Source: Gyrodactylus bullatarudis (taxonomy: Eukaryota; Platyhelminthes; Monogenea; Gyrodactylidea; Gyrodactylidae). From it: a stretch of 64,000 nt of DNA. The first letter of the stretch is position 1. Every line of letters begins with the position of its first letter. The translations under genes and the position numbers were made by a program. A model generated the notes under the pieces. That model saw only the letters and a program-made list of their open reading frames with translations, was not told the origin of the DNA and ran no database searches. The stretch spans positions 496,001-560,000 of the forward strand of contig SSNU01000310.1 in assembly GCA_012064415.1 (NCBI GenBank), in the 5' to 3' direction. Shown piece by piece: positions 1 to 12,835 of this stretch.

Positions 1-2244
1 TCCTACCTTTCTTGATTAGAAAGTCACATTAATACACTCTTTCATCCACTGGCTAGCCAAATTAATCTGATCGATGTTTGTGAAAACAAACAAGATTAAA
101 CTTGTAAATTGTGATAGAATGTATAAAAACTACAGAGCATATGGGACCCTCAGAGAGTGAGAAAGGGAGAACGAGGCGACAAGAACTAACATGTAACTTT
201 ATTAAATTGTGTTGCTTTAATTTTTTTGTTGGACAAAACACTTATCTATTTATATTCATGTAAAATATATATTGTAAACAGTAATAAAAAATATAAATAG
301 GAAATAATCCTCTATACCTTTTGCAGTTCGTTAAGGAAGATATGAAATTCGATAAGGAATTTGTGAAATTCAGTAAGAAACTCATGAAATTCATTCAAGA
401 ATAGTATTTTAAAATGTCATCATTTGAGGAAGATATGAAATTCAATAGGGAGGTTGTGAAAAAAAATATGGAATTAAGCTGTCTTGGATAAATGAGTGTA
501 GTTTTGTGTGAAGATTTGTCTCAATTCATTAAACACATGGGCAGTGCCATATTCAACCGCTTACAAATAAATCCGCAATCCGAGAGAGAGTTTCACCTCG
601 AAGAAGAATGATTGTTAATATCATTGATTAATGTCAAAAACGCCACAAGTTCTACAAATCTTAATTGATTATAGAAAAACATTTTCTCTCGGGTCATTTT
701 TGATTAAACCCTAAAAATAATGATAGAGCTCTATTGAGAAAAATGTTTGATCATCTTCACTTTAATGGCGAAGGGGAAGAATATATGTTTTATGATAGAT
801 AATGTTGAGGAAACGAAAATCATTCCGTTGATGAAGATATAAATAAAATAAAGACTTATCGTAATCAATTTTTGATCTATTACACAGTTTTAAATGGAAA
901 AATCTACTCAATGATATTTTCCAATTGATGAATTACTACGACTGTTATCTTTTTTTCTGATTTTTAGGTGTTAAAATATAAAGATTAGTCAATCAAAATA
1001 TTTTACAGAAGCTCAATTTTCGAGTTTTTTACTCTTTTGATACTTCAAGGACTACAGTATCCTAATTGAGGTAGACGTTTTTCCTACGAGGTGCTTGAAT
1101 AGGCATAAAATTGAGTTGAAGTTGTGGATTTTCCGAATGAATAGGTATATTTTCAACTTTGAATTCAAATAGCTCGGAAACTAGAAGAGTCAAGGGAAAC
1201 TTCTACCCTTTCGATAAGAGTTTATTCCTGAACAAGATGATGTCATATCTGTCGTTTTATCGCATTCATGATTTCCTCTATTGAATGGTAAAGCACTGCA
1301 AGACGAGTTTTCAGTTTTTACCGAAAACTCGAGTAGATTTTTCCATGTTAGACTGTGTTATGATAGACTAACTTATTTAAGATTTGTTAAGCCTTCACAA
1401 TTAGATAATTCTTATTTTAATTTAATACAGAATTAAAAATCAATTACATAATTTGATTCATATTTAGAGTTTCTCAAGTTATATCAGACCGAGATAAGCG
1501 CATCACCAATATGAGAAACAAGATAATTATAATTCAACTGGACAGAATTCAAATGGTGGGAAAGATATAAGCAGTAGTTATTAATGATGAGAAGAAAATG
1601 AGTTTTATTTCAAATTTCGATTAAAGCGGGAAAGTTGAAATTCATAAAAATGAGAATCGGTCCAAAAAGTTGAAAGGCAAATTTCTTTAGCTTTTTGGAT
1701 TCAGATATCGCTTAGATGCTGTAGAAGAAATTTGCTAATCTTCAGTTTCGATTACAGGGGTTTCGATTTGGATGCAAAATTCCAGAGTATAAAATTTCAA
1801 AAAGTCAAGAAAGAAATTTGTAACTTTTACATTGTACAGGGCGATGGTTGTAAAATTTTATATAAAGTCTATTGGTGGGTAGTCCATTTTTTGAAAATAT
1901 TCCTACCTTCACTACAATAAATACGAAAAAACGATGTGTACGACAAAAAATACAAATTTATCCCACATCTTTCTGAGTGGGGTTTTTTTTGAAAGATTCA
2001 TCTTTAAATTTTCATAACTTTTCAATGAATGATTGTCACTAGAGAAGTCAATGATTATTCGAAAGGATATTCTTTCGTCTTTCAGAAAAGTGCTTAATTT
2101 AAGTCCCACTAGGTTATTTCTATCAATTATCATTCAAAAGAATCAGTAATTGGGCTGAATAATAATTTTAGATCATTTATAGCTTGAGAAAATGACCTGT
2201 TCAATATATATGCTGCGAGTTGAAATATTTTTATTTTTTACCAG
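1..2244. other. Mostly non-coding AT-rich stretch
   Basis: I see no convincing complete gene here. At 326-447 there is a degenerate 21-bp periodic repeat that could be a short terminal exon (listed separately). A 10-bp inverted repeat lies near 1299-1330. The open frames at 1732-1920 and 1912-2133 are short, use AT-driven codons and lack splice or domain support. Confidence 0.5.
326..404 (+). CDS. Possible terminal exon with heptad-like repeats
   Basis: A pyrimidine-rich stretch ending in TTTTGCAG precedes an open frame of about 25 codons that ends in TAG. The translation repeats a seven-residue pattern of the type MKFDKEF / VKFSKKL / MKFIQE, so the DNA has a 21-bp period around GAAATTC. A related unit recurs at 425-447 after the stop. 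This would suit the end of an amphipathic helix. No upstream exon is visible in the window, so it may equally be a decayed tandem repeat. Confidence 0.2.
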
Positions 2245-2706
2245 ATAATTCGAAAAATGTCCCGAAACCACCCCCAAGGTTGAACAGTTCCAATGTCTAT
2301 GCTGAAATTAACAAAAGATCCCTCAGTTTTCCTATAAAGAAGAATTTGAAAAAGATTCTGCTCACTCTCAGGATAGTTTATTTTACAATTCACCTAAGTT
2401 TTTCCCTACTCATGATGACCTTTGGGATATACAGAGACCATTTCCCATTTCTTGTAATGGGCGTTCTATCGAGCATTAGTTTATTAGGAATGTTCCTGTT
2501 CTTTGGCCTCAAAGGTCGTAATCATCAGCCCAGAAAGCCTCTCAATTACTCGTATCGTTTTGAAGGAGTCCCAAATTACTTCCTCCATAGGGAAGATATT
2601 CAGTGTCCATTTGAGGTTGGACCGAAGGCAGTTTACTCAGAACCTGAGTTGGAGCAATACGGAAACCTCAATGCCAAATCTTTGACAAATCACTCTGGAA
2701 CATCGG
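2245..2706 (+). CDS. Internal exon of an unrecognised two-TM protein
   Basis: An open exon of about 153 codons runs from a strong acceptor (TTTTTTACCAG) to a good donor (CGG|GTAAAC), phase 1 in and phase 1 out. It begins with a proline-rich, polar stretch (PKPPPR), then has a basic segment and two hydrophobic segments at roughly exon residues 45-65 and 72-94, split by a short polar turn (YRDHFP). After them comes a basic stop-transfer-like stretch and a polar tail with acidic and aromatic residues. This suggests a membrane protein with two helices, but I do not recognise the family. The next exons of the same gene are probably those at 7965-9115. The phases join directly only if the second acceptor there, CTCAAG, is used; otherwise a small exon is missing in between. 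Confidence 0.5.
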
Positions 2707-3458
2707 GTAAACATCTATTATATCATAGAATTTTACCTCAATTGACTCTATAACACTTTAGAATCTATATAAAATTTGTGCATTTAAAAAACAATATCTA
2801 ATAGACATTAATTAGACTTCTAATTTTGGCAAAAATCCCTCTCTTGCATGAAAGTTCTGTAACATTTGAGAAATGGTTTATCTTAGCTTGTAAATGATCT
2901 CTTAGTCTCATTAGACAATAGAAATGTAAAAAATTTTTCAACCTACTTTGAAAACCTAATCAAATGATAATACTATAAGTTCTTAACATAATTTCATTCA
3001 AGATCAAGTATCAAAATGCTTTTCCGTGAAAATACTCAAGTTTAAAGATCAGACTTTTTAAAAATATGCCGCTAGATTTTCAATGAATTTTTACTACGTT
3101 TTCACTAAAATTTCGAATATCTTTTTTGCTGATAAGGCTTCAAGTGTTTTTTCAATGAAAACAGTAATAGAATCATGATAGGATAATTTCTGTTAAATTT
3201 TGTTATACCACTATGCCTACAAGAGAATTTAGGGAAAATGGGCAATGCACGACTATGCATGAGATCGCAAACGAATTTTAATTTATTTTAGATCACACAC
3301 ATCATTGATATCAAAATTATATGTGGAAATTTCACGGAAAACCTTGATTTAATAAAAGTTAAAAACTCGTTTCATCTCTGTTAGACAACTTCTCATTCGG
3401 AACTCCTTGATTGAAATTCCATTTTTGCGTCACTCAAATCATACAATAAAATTGATTA

Positions 3459-3566
3459 TAAAGTTGTTCGCTTGCTACCTGACAATGTTGTCTTTTGGCT
3501 TGTTATAGTTAATCTATGCCGAACAGGTCCCTGAAGAACTACACTTGGTTCAAAATATAGTACAGT
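3459..3566. repeat. Dispersed repeat R1, copy 1
   Basis: The left half (GTTCGCTTGCTACCTGAC) matches 45540-45580. The right half (GCCGAACAGGTCCCTGAAG) matches the reverse complement of 12777-12830. So 12777-12830 and 45530-45600 are two different truncated pieces of this longer unit. The class is unknown. Confidence 0.6.
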
Positions 3567-4312
3567 ACAATGAAATACACAATATGTATCCTTGGGAAAT
3601 TTCAATTATTATAATAATTCGTATAGGAACTACTTTTGCATCTGTTTTACCCAAAGTTTCAAATGCACAATTCAAAGTAATGAATGCTTTTTAATTTACA
3701 ATACTTCTTTAAAATGCACAAAGTTTATATATAGAAATGAAAAAGATATAGAACGTTTATGAAACTGTTTTTCCATACGCTAAAGGGGAACAAGATACAT
3801 TTAAAATAACAGGAGATGCGTGTTCAGTCTCAAGTTCCTCTCTTGAAAGGCACATAATATAATATTATCATAGAAAATTGAAATTGCTATGCAACAAACT
3901 TATTGATTGAAACGATAGAAAAAGTGTTTATTAAAAAACTTTCTATCTGTCTGATCTCCTCCCTAACAGTGCTCCTTATAAAATACACTTTGAATGAGTA
4001 AATAAATAAAATGGAAATTTTTTATTTTTTTCGAATCTATTGATCGGTTAAAAATCAAAAGTCACAATTGGAAGAAAAATAATTCTCTTTTCTGACCAAA
4101 ACAATCAAAAGGAGATATGATAAATTCTTATTGGTTATTCGAAAAAGGGAGTCCGTAAACATTTTTAAAAACAGATTTTTTAAGGGTTTATTCTTTTAGA
4201 CTAAATTATAAGTAACAATGTATGACTTATCAAGGAAAAGCATATTATATGACTTAAATGTCTTAAAGATTCCGTTAAATTTCGGTTTTTTTTTCATGAT
4301 AGATAAAAGTAA

Positions 4313-5042
4313 AGCTAGTTAATATGTAGATGGGAATTTATGATTTTTACAAAATTCTTATTTTTTTCATCAAGAAATCGAATTTGATCGAGATTTTTTG
4401 AAATCTAGATCATGAGGCCCTCTTTCATGGTACGAAGAGAAAAAAATTTAGAAAAAATCAATTTTTAAGGAAAATTTGAAATCTTGAAGTAGTGCCAAAT
4501 TCCCATTTTTTTTAACTTTGAGCTGAGAAATTTTGCTGATATTAATGAGAGAGAGTGATCAAAAGTTGATTTTTAGGATCACGATAAGACAAAGAAATTA
4601 AATATGCTGAAACTGGTTTTAAGAATCACTCCATAATCGTGTCAAAATCAAATTTTGATTTTTTCATCATTTTCCCTACTTGGAAGTAAATGAAATTCGA
4701 TATTTCAAGATCCCAGAAAAAATGACGAATTCATCAAAAGTTTAATTATGATAATCGGTTTTCTCGTGTTATGGTGATCCTAAAAATCAACTTTTGATCA
4801 CTCTCTCTCATGAATATCAGCAAAATTTCTCAGCTCAAAGTTAAAAAAATGGGAATTTGGCACTACTTCAAGATTTCAAATTTTCCTTAAAAATTGATTT
4901 TTTCTAAATTTTTTTTTCTTCGTACCATGAAAGAGGGCCTCATGATCTAGATTTCAAAAAATCTCGATCAAATTCGATCTCTTGATGAAAAAAATAAGAA
5001 TTTTATAAAAATCATAAATTCCCATCTACTTATTAACTAGGT
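4313..5042. repeat. Long palindromic element (superfamily P)
   Basis: Two arms of about 275 bp (4313-4590 and 4765-5042) are near-perfect reverse complements around a centre near 4677. The left arm starts CTAGTTAATATGTAGATGGG-like, and the right arm ends with its mirror. Each arm carries the shared terminal motif (GATGGGAATTTATGATTTT). The central segment carries a diverged version of the shared core motif. No transposase is encoded. It looks like a foldback or MITE-type non-autonomous element. Confidence 0.85.
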
Positions 5043-6120
5043 GTAGATTCAGTATTTGTTGTATATTAAAATATCAAAATATGCTAGAGTTGCCCTATTA
5101 ATTAGTAATTCATAAAAGAACTTGTGTGGCAAACACACTAAAGCTATTAGTTGGCACGAAGATGAGAATTTACGATTTTCACTATTTTAAATAAGCCAAT
5201 AAGTTGTTTAATAAAACAAAATCCGAAAAAAGTTTAAACTGAATTATTTTGGGCATATTTTGAGCTTATCATTTTCATTGATTTTTCATGCAATTGATTT
5301 CCGATATCTGGAATCAAAATTAGACAAAAATATTCTAACTCACGAAAACAAGTACACAAAAATTTCTCATTACTGAGGTAAATTGAACCATTTGAATTTT
5401 TTAATTATCACAAACAGTCTTTTTTCGTCTAAGGATGATCTGAAAATCCTCAAAATCGATAAAAATCTGGCACATTTTTCGAAAGTCCAAAAATAGGCCA
5501 ACATTTTTTCAGATTTTTTAAAATTTCATGATGTAACTCAAAAAGTAAATTTTTCCTCACTTTCGGGGGGAAAATATGGAATTTCTAGTTAAAAAAAGAG
5601 TGAACTCTCATCTTCATCATGTCAACTTTAGCTCTATTTAAAATACATTGATGTAATTTTGTTGAAATCTCTTTTCTCACAAAAAGAGAAAGAATAAAAA
5701 CTATAGTGACATTCCTGATTCAGACTCTTGTGTAATAGATTTTAGAGACCATTTTTTTACACACTAACATTGATGTTATAGATAAGAATCTTTAGTTGTG
5801 AAATACTGCTTTAAACATAAACGTAGTATATTTCTAAAAATGTCATTTTTTCTATCTGTTATGTTTTCCGAGTGTAGAATGCCTCACTACATGTGTTGTT
5901 CAGAGTAGGCTGCGGCGCATACACTCTCAAATGAACTTAATTTAGATGCATTTGTATTTCTCATCAAAAGAACTGTATGGTATGAAACAGACTTTTTTCT
6001 ACCCAATACCAATAATAATAATAATAACAATAAGAGAGTAACAGGTTTTTCTTCTCGGTGTGCAAAATCTCATAACGAAAACTACACCAACTAAACATGG
6101 TACGAAATAAATGAACGTTC

Positions 6121-7083
6121 TATGTTACCGTTAATCTTGTTACTCTTGATAGTCTCAAGACTTCCTGACAATTCAGTTAAACTGATAGTCTCAAGAATCC
6201 CGGGAATCTTACTAGTAACAAGTTTAGCTGATAATAAGTAATTTTTTGACTTTTCCATCAAGAAAGGAAAATCATCTAGTTTATCCTTAATACCCCTTAA
6301 ACTTTTTCAAAAGTGTTGCACATCATTATAACCTTAGGAGTTTTACAAAATTAGATGCCAGTAGAAATGAAAACTATACCTATTTGTTATTCTCTAGAAT
6401 TATAATCTGAAACTTTGCTTCAGATTCATTTTCATTCCGAAGGAAATTTATTAACCAATCAGTTTATCAAATTTTATTGAAAATCTAATTTTTTACCAAA
6501 TCTTTGGTATCTACTTAATTCCTTCAAAATAATGCTTCCCAGTTGTTTTCCAAAATAGTTAGTTGCTTGTTTGAAAAATAATCAAAAAAATTTATCCAAG
6601 TTGAAAATCTTTAGAATTTCTGACGCAGTTTCTTTTATTAACGTGAACTTTTTATCCGCATACACCTTGTAACTTCGAGTTTCTTGGCTTTTGAGAAATA
6701 TTTATCAAATTTCAATTGAAAGTTGAAAGTTGGGGTTTGTATTTTCAAAATTTTAAGAATAGCTTAGATTTGGTAAAAAATTAGATTTTCAATAAAATTT
6801 GATAAACTGATTGGTTAATAAATTTCCTTCGGAATGAAAATGAATCTGAAGCAAAGTTTCAGATTATAATTCTAGAGAATAACAAATAGGTATAGTTTTC
6901 ATTTCTACTGGCATCTAATTTTGTAAAGCTCCTAAGGTTATAATGATTTCCTTTCTAGATGTATTAAATGTCAAAAAGTTAATTATTATCAGCTAAACTT
7001 AATATTAGTAACAAGATTCCTGGGATTCTTGAAACTATCAGGTTTATCTTGAAACCAAGTAACAAGTTTAACTGAAATTCAGT
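6121..7083. repeat. Long palindromic element with GTTACCGTTAATC ends
   Basis: Arms at about 6121-6510 and 6760-7083 are mirror images over most of their length, for example the block containing AACCAATCAGTTTATCAAA and its complement near 6810. The central spacer is about 250 bp. The outer 120 bp of the left arm (TGTTACCGTTAATCTTGTTA, then GATAGTCTCAAGA) matches the ends of the palindrome at 43092-43433. The two are therefore family members of different length. Confidence 0.8.
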
Positions 7084-7964
7084 TGAATTTGGTCGAGACT
7101 AGGCCATTTTTTGAATTTTGTAAATGCGCCAAATTTTCCTTTTGTCAACTTTCGACCCCAAAATTTTGTGCTGGTATCAAAATTAGACGTATGATTCAAA
7201 TTTGGATGTGTACTACGATTTCTTCAAAATGCTCTAAAATTTTCTTTCAAAATAGACACGTTAAGAGTTGTAACATGAAGCAACATTTATTGCGGAAAAA
7301 ACTGAATAAAAATAAGAAAAATTTTAAGGTCAATTTTAAAATTTCGATTCTGCGGCAAAATCCCATTCTTACAAACTTTGAGCTGTAAAGTTTTATTGAT
7401 TTGAAATTGGTAGAATAGTAAAAATAGAAAGACAGAAAGCCGGTTTAATAATTAATATTTTCAAATCGAAAAAATAGGATTTTGGTGCCAAGTCGTAATT
7501 TTAAAAAAGACCATATTTTTCAGAAATCTTTTCTTCAAACAGTAAAAGTAAATCCAAGAAAACTCTTTAAAAGATTCATATTCTTGATGAGATTTTTGTA
7601 AAAATCATAGATTCGAAACTTCAAATGAATTTGGATTACTAATTAATGTTAGTCTTCAAGTTTAAACCATCATATTATTCGAAAGTACTCTTAAATGCTA
7701 CAAAGTACTGTACTACTCTCAAAGAGTATGATATATATTCGACAAGAAAACATTATGAATGCTTAAGAGAGTCAATGTAACAAAATTCCATGTTACAAAG
7801 TCGAGGCAGAACTTTCTAGAATAGAGTGAAAAAATGTATCCTTTCTCACATTCAGAAGAACGAATGTAACGAACATCAATCTTGAGTTCCTATGGAAGTT
7901 TTCTCTGACATCTCCTACTGCAACCCAGGAGCTATATTTATAGAATTAAATTTTTTCATTTCAG

Positions 7965-9115
7965 TACAATTCCTCAAGAATGTCTAGATGAATTATTTTA
8001 CTACTCTATTGGGTTGTCATCTAAAATCAATCATAAATTCCCTCTTCTTAAAGATTCCCCTGAGTCTATGAGACTTTATACTGAGATGAATGCAGAATTT
8101 TGCGACAGCCTTGATGGAATCGCTTCTAATACCAGGTGAAATCTTCTCCTTTACTTACGGTCTAGAGTAATGAATTAACACTTGATCCGTTCTCATACCT
8201 TTTTAAGAATAATAGAAATCATTAAATCTTTTTAAAAAATTTTTAGAAATTTTAAATTTCGATCTGTCATTTTCATTTTAAAACTTTTGTTGATTTCAAG
8301 GTTTGAGAAGAATAAAAAGGTATTTTCTCTGGATCACCTATAGAAAAAAATACCATCAATAGTCGTGAAGATTTTAGAAAACTATCCATTTACGTGCAAA
8401 AGTCTATTTCCTATTTTTCGATCATTTTTACTGCTTGAAAGTTGATGAATTAGAATGATCCAAAAAAAACGGTATAAGGTAATAATTATTTTCCTTGTCT
8501 AATGATTGATTTTTCAAAAATTATGTCTCACACCTTGAAATCATCAAAAATTTTCAACTCAAATTTAAAAAAATGAAAAATCCATGCCAGCTCGAATTTT
8601 AAAATGTCTCCTAATTTTTCCTAGAACTTTTTATTAATTTTTCAATACCTATACTCGGTTTCCGTGTCTGAATTAAATCCCAAGTAGGCATCTTGATCGG
8701 TCTTCTTCATTTTTAATGAATCATCTAAATTAATAGAGATTTGGGAATTAAAAAAAAACATTTATCTATTATAGATGAATTGATTGAAACAACAAATTTC
8801 GGCCAAGACAGCTGTTGTCTTTCAACTATCGGACCTTTGCCAAATATTGAACCAGTAAAAATTCATAAGCATCACAGACATTTTCAACAACTCCCACGCT
8901 CCCTTAGTCAACCACATTCGCATTCCCAAGGTGACAGGGAAGATTTTCGCAATCTAAATCTTGAGAGCTACCTCCTGAGGAATGGGCTCTTCCACCTTAT
9001 GAAGTCATCGATGAACATCAATCATGATTCGAGGCGTCTGCACAACTGGCAAAAGTTTAATCACCATGAGAGTCATCTTTGGTCCAAACCATTTGAAGAG
9101 AACATTGAGAGATAA
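7965..9115 (+). CDS. Last two exons of an unrecognised protein
   Basis: Exon 7965-8135 follows TTTTTTCATTTCAG and ends at CCAG|GTGAA (phase 2). Exon 8737-9115 follows TTAATAG, restores the frame with one base and ends at TAA. The first exon encodes a short acidic, aromatic segment with two cysteines (start PQECLDELFYY). The second encodes 125 residues rich in His, Ser and Asn, including an HKHHRHFQQ stretch and no membrane segment. The intron (8136-8736) contains a palindromic element. The gene probably starts at or before 2245 and would then be a membrane protein with a cytosolic histidine-rich tail. No family is recognised. The acceptor of the last exon is weak, so the join is supported mainly by phase. 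Confidence 0.5.
8250..8640. repeat. Palindromic element in an intron (superfamily P)
   Basis: Diverged arms at about 8250-8345 and 8510-8640 mirror each other (AAATTTTAAATTTCGA near 8255 and CTCGAATTTTAAAATGTC near 8590). The centre carries the core motif (TTTTTCGATCATTTTTACTG at 8416). It closely resembles the element at 34578-35015. Confidence 0.65.
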
Positions 9116-9720
9116 ACATTCAATGTAAATATGAATTAATATGAAAGTATTTTGAAAATTAACATGACTTTTTCGTTTTTATTCTCTTACTGTATATAAA
9201 TTAATCACTGATAATTATAATTATCAATCAGCAACCCTCTGCCAAAAATGGTTAATATTTTTGAAATTGAAGCATACGATACACAAAAATATAGGTGATG
9301 TGAGGTTTTCGTAAAGTTCAAACTGATCTTCAAGCAAGTGAAGTCAACACACCAACTCAATGCACCTCAGCAGAATCCGGTTCAACGACCCCTTTTAATA
9401 TCAGCTAATCAAAGAGGGAACTATAGAAGCAGAAATCAGCTGATTCTTTAAACTTTTATCACACAGATACAAGGTTAAACTTTATTGAACATAAAAGGTC
9501 TCATTGTCAGAGGACTTATTCAGTCCAATGAAGATTAGAGTAAAAAAGAGATTTTGTGTAGTCAAGCTTAGACCTTAGGTGACACATAATACAGATCTCA
9601 AATCAAAAAGGTTATCACAATCCTGGATAATGAAAACTTGGATTCTAGATAATTGTAATATTTGAGAATAAAATGATATGAATTTGCAGGTTTCCTTAAA
9701 GAGTAATTCTTAATTTCAGG

Positions 9721-9930
9721 CGAGGTGAGTGAAGCGAAAGTTTTTACAATATTTTTGGTGTTCGCCAAGTGTGTATCTCTCTCACTTCTCATTAGGACCC
9801 TCTTATTCTCGGTCCTAGGTTCAAACCTTCCCACACCGGGCACATTGAACACTCTTTCCCTTATTTGTACTACCATTAATCTAATTCTGTATATAAATAA
9901 AAATGTTCGATTCCAAAAAAAATGTATAAT
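9721..9930 (+). mobile_element. tRNA-derived SINE-like element
   Basis: A pol III A-box-like string TCGCCAAGTGT lies at 9762-9772 and a B-box-like string GGTTCAAACCT at 9819-9829. They are 46 bp apart, as in tRNA-derived promoters. An A-rich end follows (TTCCAAAAAAAATG at 9911-9924). The head does not fold into a credible tRNA by eye, so it is not called a tRNA gene. Overlapping open frames on both strands here are incidental. Confidence 0.4.
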
Positions 9931-12776
9931 ATCCTAACAAAAAAAATCCTTTAAAAGAACTTTATAATCGAAGTCAGACTAGATAGCAGTAAGAGAATTA
10001 TAAGAGCGCATCGATGGAAAGCAAAACAATTCTTTCCAAGGTTAGGGAGCTAAAATTTGTAATGTGGGAGAGATGAGGAGTTAAGTAACATAACATTTAT
10101 GACTTTTAATTCTTAGCTCATAGTATTAATAACATAGATTATAATTATAGGTCTAGCTTGGACAGGAGAGAGATTTTTGATTCAATAACAATATCAACAA
10201 ATTCATTATCGTAGTTAGTTTAAAAGGATGAAAAATTAATCAAACTTCCTCTTCTGTATGAAATCAATACTCAAATGTAAATTAAGTGAAGAGTATGGTA
10301 TTGCAATAAATATTTAATCGCGTTCTGAAAATATGATTTCTTTCCATCTGACAAGTCTAGTTAGACGTTTCCAATTAGAGAAATTAATTTCTTCACATTA
10401 CACACTACAGTATCCATACCTTCATTCAACTCTTCCCTCCCCCCACTTACTACCTAAATGAAATGTTTAGACAGACTCATCTAATAATAATAATAATTAA
10501 CTCCTGATTATATAGATTCAATAACTCAGATAGAAACACATACATAATTCTGATTACTTTACACACCTCCTACTTCTCCAGGAGTAGCATGACGATATAC
10601 GACAAAGATGTTGCCAGAGTAAGAAGGAGGAGAAGCTTCTTTTTGTAACAAAATTGAAAAAAAAGACAACAACCCTAGGAAGGGAATTTCAAGTGTCACC
10701 CTGGCAACCGAATTGAAATGAGAAACCAAAATTTTCTCCCTCTCATTTACAATGAAGAAGATAATTTCACCTAGGGGCATTCAACAAACAACGCAAGATG
10801 GAGAGGGTCACGAATGTGTTGTCTCCAACTTATTGAGCCAATCTGGATGTGTATTCAACTCTCAATTCTATATGAGGGAATTTCGAATGGCTTCATCTAT
10901 AATTTTTTCATGCTACTCTAATTACTTTTAAACTACAATTTCACATCTTTGGCAAATTAAAATAATGTATCTGCATTAGAACACTGGTTAGAAAAAAAAT
11001 TATTAGAAAAATCGAAAAAATCCGATTATAATAAATAATTATTTATATTACTAAGCAGATACAGTAAGTATAAGCAATGCAAAAATTATTGCTTTATATT
11101 CTATGGAAAAGTAAGGAAATTTTGAAAATTTTATTTCAAAATCTGCAGCCAATCAGATTTGAAATTAAATAATATATATTTTTAAAAATAATCTAGGGTA
11201 GCTTGGGCCATGTTACCCAATTAAGCGATCCAACTTCGACTTACGTTCCTGCATTTTCATTATTTGAGCAGGTAAAAGATAATGCTCAATGATATCAACA
11301 AAAGTTACATAAAGAAGGGGAATTTTTAAAAAATCTAGTCAAACTTTTTTTCAAAAAAACTCATCACAAGGCAATTACGAACCGAATTACGACCTAATCT
11401 AGCCAGGAAAGAGAAAACTGTTGAAAATATGGCCTTTTCAGATCCATATAAATCCAAGTCATTCATTAAAAAGATCTCTAAATTGATTTTAGAGCCAATT
11501 TGAAAGAAAAGGAAATTGCTCTGATTCGAGAAGAAATAGTTCCATTTCCTGATATAAAAGAAAAGAAAGTTTACCTCCACCCCCTTTGGTTATATATACT
11601 CTGGAAATTATGTTCATGTTTCTCTCCTGATCTGACTTTGATCTAAAGATTCAAAGGGAAGAAATAATTTCAATGAAACTTCTAAGGAAAAATTCTTATT
11701 CTTAGCTACCAATTATTATACAGTTAATAGTAAACAAAATTGATAATCTTGGCGTTAAACTTGATTATTGACGATAATGGTACGCTTCTTATCATCTCAA
11801 ATAGGACAGAGAATTATAATATGTGCTTTACTCATTTCATAGTGAGTCTTATCTCCAAGGACAGATTTGTGACTTTTTAGTTTCTAAAAAGATTATAGAA
11901 TTCATCCTAGCAGTTACCCATGAAATAAATTTATCTAGGATTAAATTATTAACTTTTTCTACATTAAAAATTTCACAAAATCCTTGAATTTATGACCCAA
12001 AGCTTACAAAGCTTTAATATCAGTATTATTCTATTATAATGCGAATACTCAACCTCTTTTTTAACAGAGTTCTTCACATCCTGGTATGAATCTCTTTTTA
12101 TTACCCTAATAATTATCCTTTTAATTCTAACTAAAAAAACACGAATCAAGTTTAATATTAATTCCTGAAAGACCATAAACCAAGGATACCTTATGAAAGT
12201 TAGTTTATTATTAAACACTGTTAATTGAACAGGGTTTTCGACTAGAGAGCCTGAATCTTTCTTAATGAAGACACATAAGCTGAATTTTAATCAGAGAATT
12301 CAAGGTTTTGTTTATACAAATGAAAAAAGGAACTTTTTGACATACACTGTAACTATAATTTATTCTGACGGCGTTAAATGAGAGAGACCTTGAATAAAAT
12401 TAGGAATATTCTAGGAGTGCAACGACAAAGTTGAAATGAAACCATGGGAACTCAAAAACCTAAATTCAAAAATTAACACACAAAGTGCACTAATTGACAA
12501 ATTAGAATTCTCCAAGTCATACATTGCTTTATGAAAATATTTACCAAATTAAGTTTTAAAACGATTAAAAAATCTCACAACTCAAGTTAGAGATCGGCAA
12601 AATGCTGATGCTGATCTACTCACTAATAGCCTAAATATTTATGCTGACAGACTGAGCAATGATTTTAAACAAAACATAATTGAAAATTTTATCATTTGTT
12701 TAAAAATATATACAAAATTATTAATACTAATAGGAATTTCTGAAATTTTAATAATGAGTTGAATCAACTTAGTTGT

Positions 12777-12835
12777 AATTTTGAACCAAGTAGTTCTTCA
12801 GGGAGCTGTTCGGCATGGATTGACTATAACTTAGT
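12777..12835. repeat. Dispersed repeat R1, copy 2 (inverted fragment)
   Basis: This is the reverse complement of 3507-3562 with a few substitutions (shared AGTTCTTCAGGGA and GTTCGGCAT). It is an isolated fragment about 55 bp long. Confidence 0.55.

Larger units (their letters stand above)
2707..7964. other. Long intron or intergenic stretch filled with repeats
   Basis: This lies between two groups of coding exons. It contains one fragment of a dispersed repeat (3459-3566), a long palindromic element (4313-5042), a half copy of the same superfamily (about 5155-5620), a short AAT microsatellite near 6010, a second long palindrome (6121-7083) and another half copy (7390-7625). The open frame at 7083-7388 lies in this repeat-derived material and is not considered a gene. 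Confidence 0.6.

Noticed and set aside
9762..9830. Functional tRNA gene
   Set aside because: A- and B-box-like strings are present but no cloverleaf with paired acceptor and anticodon stems can be drawn by eye.
9598..9937. Overlapping frames on both strands around the SINE
   Set aside because: They follow from a locally GC-richer repeat; the pol III boxes explain the sequence better.
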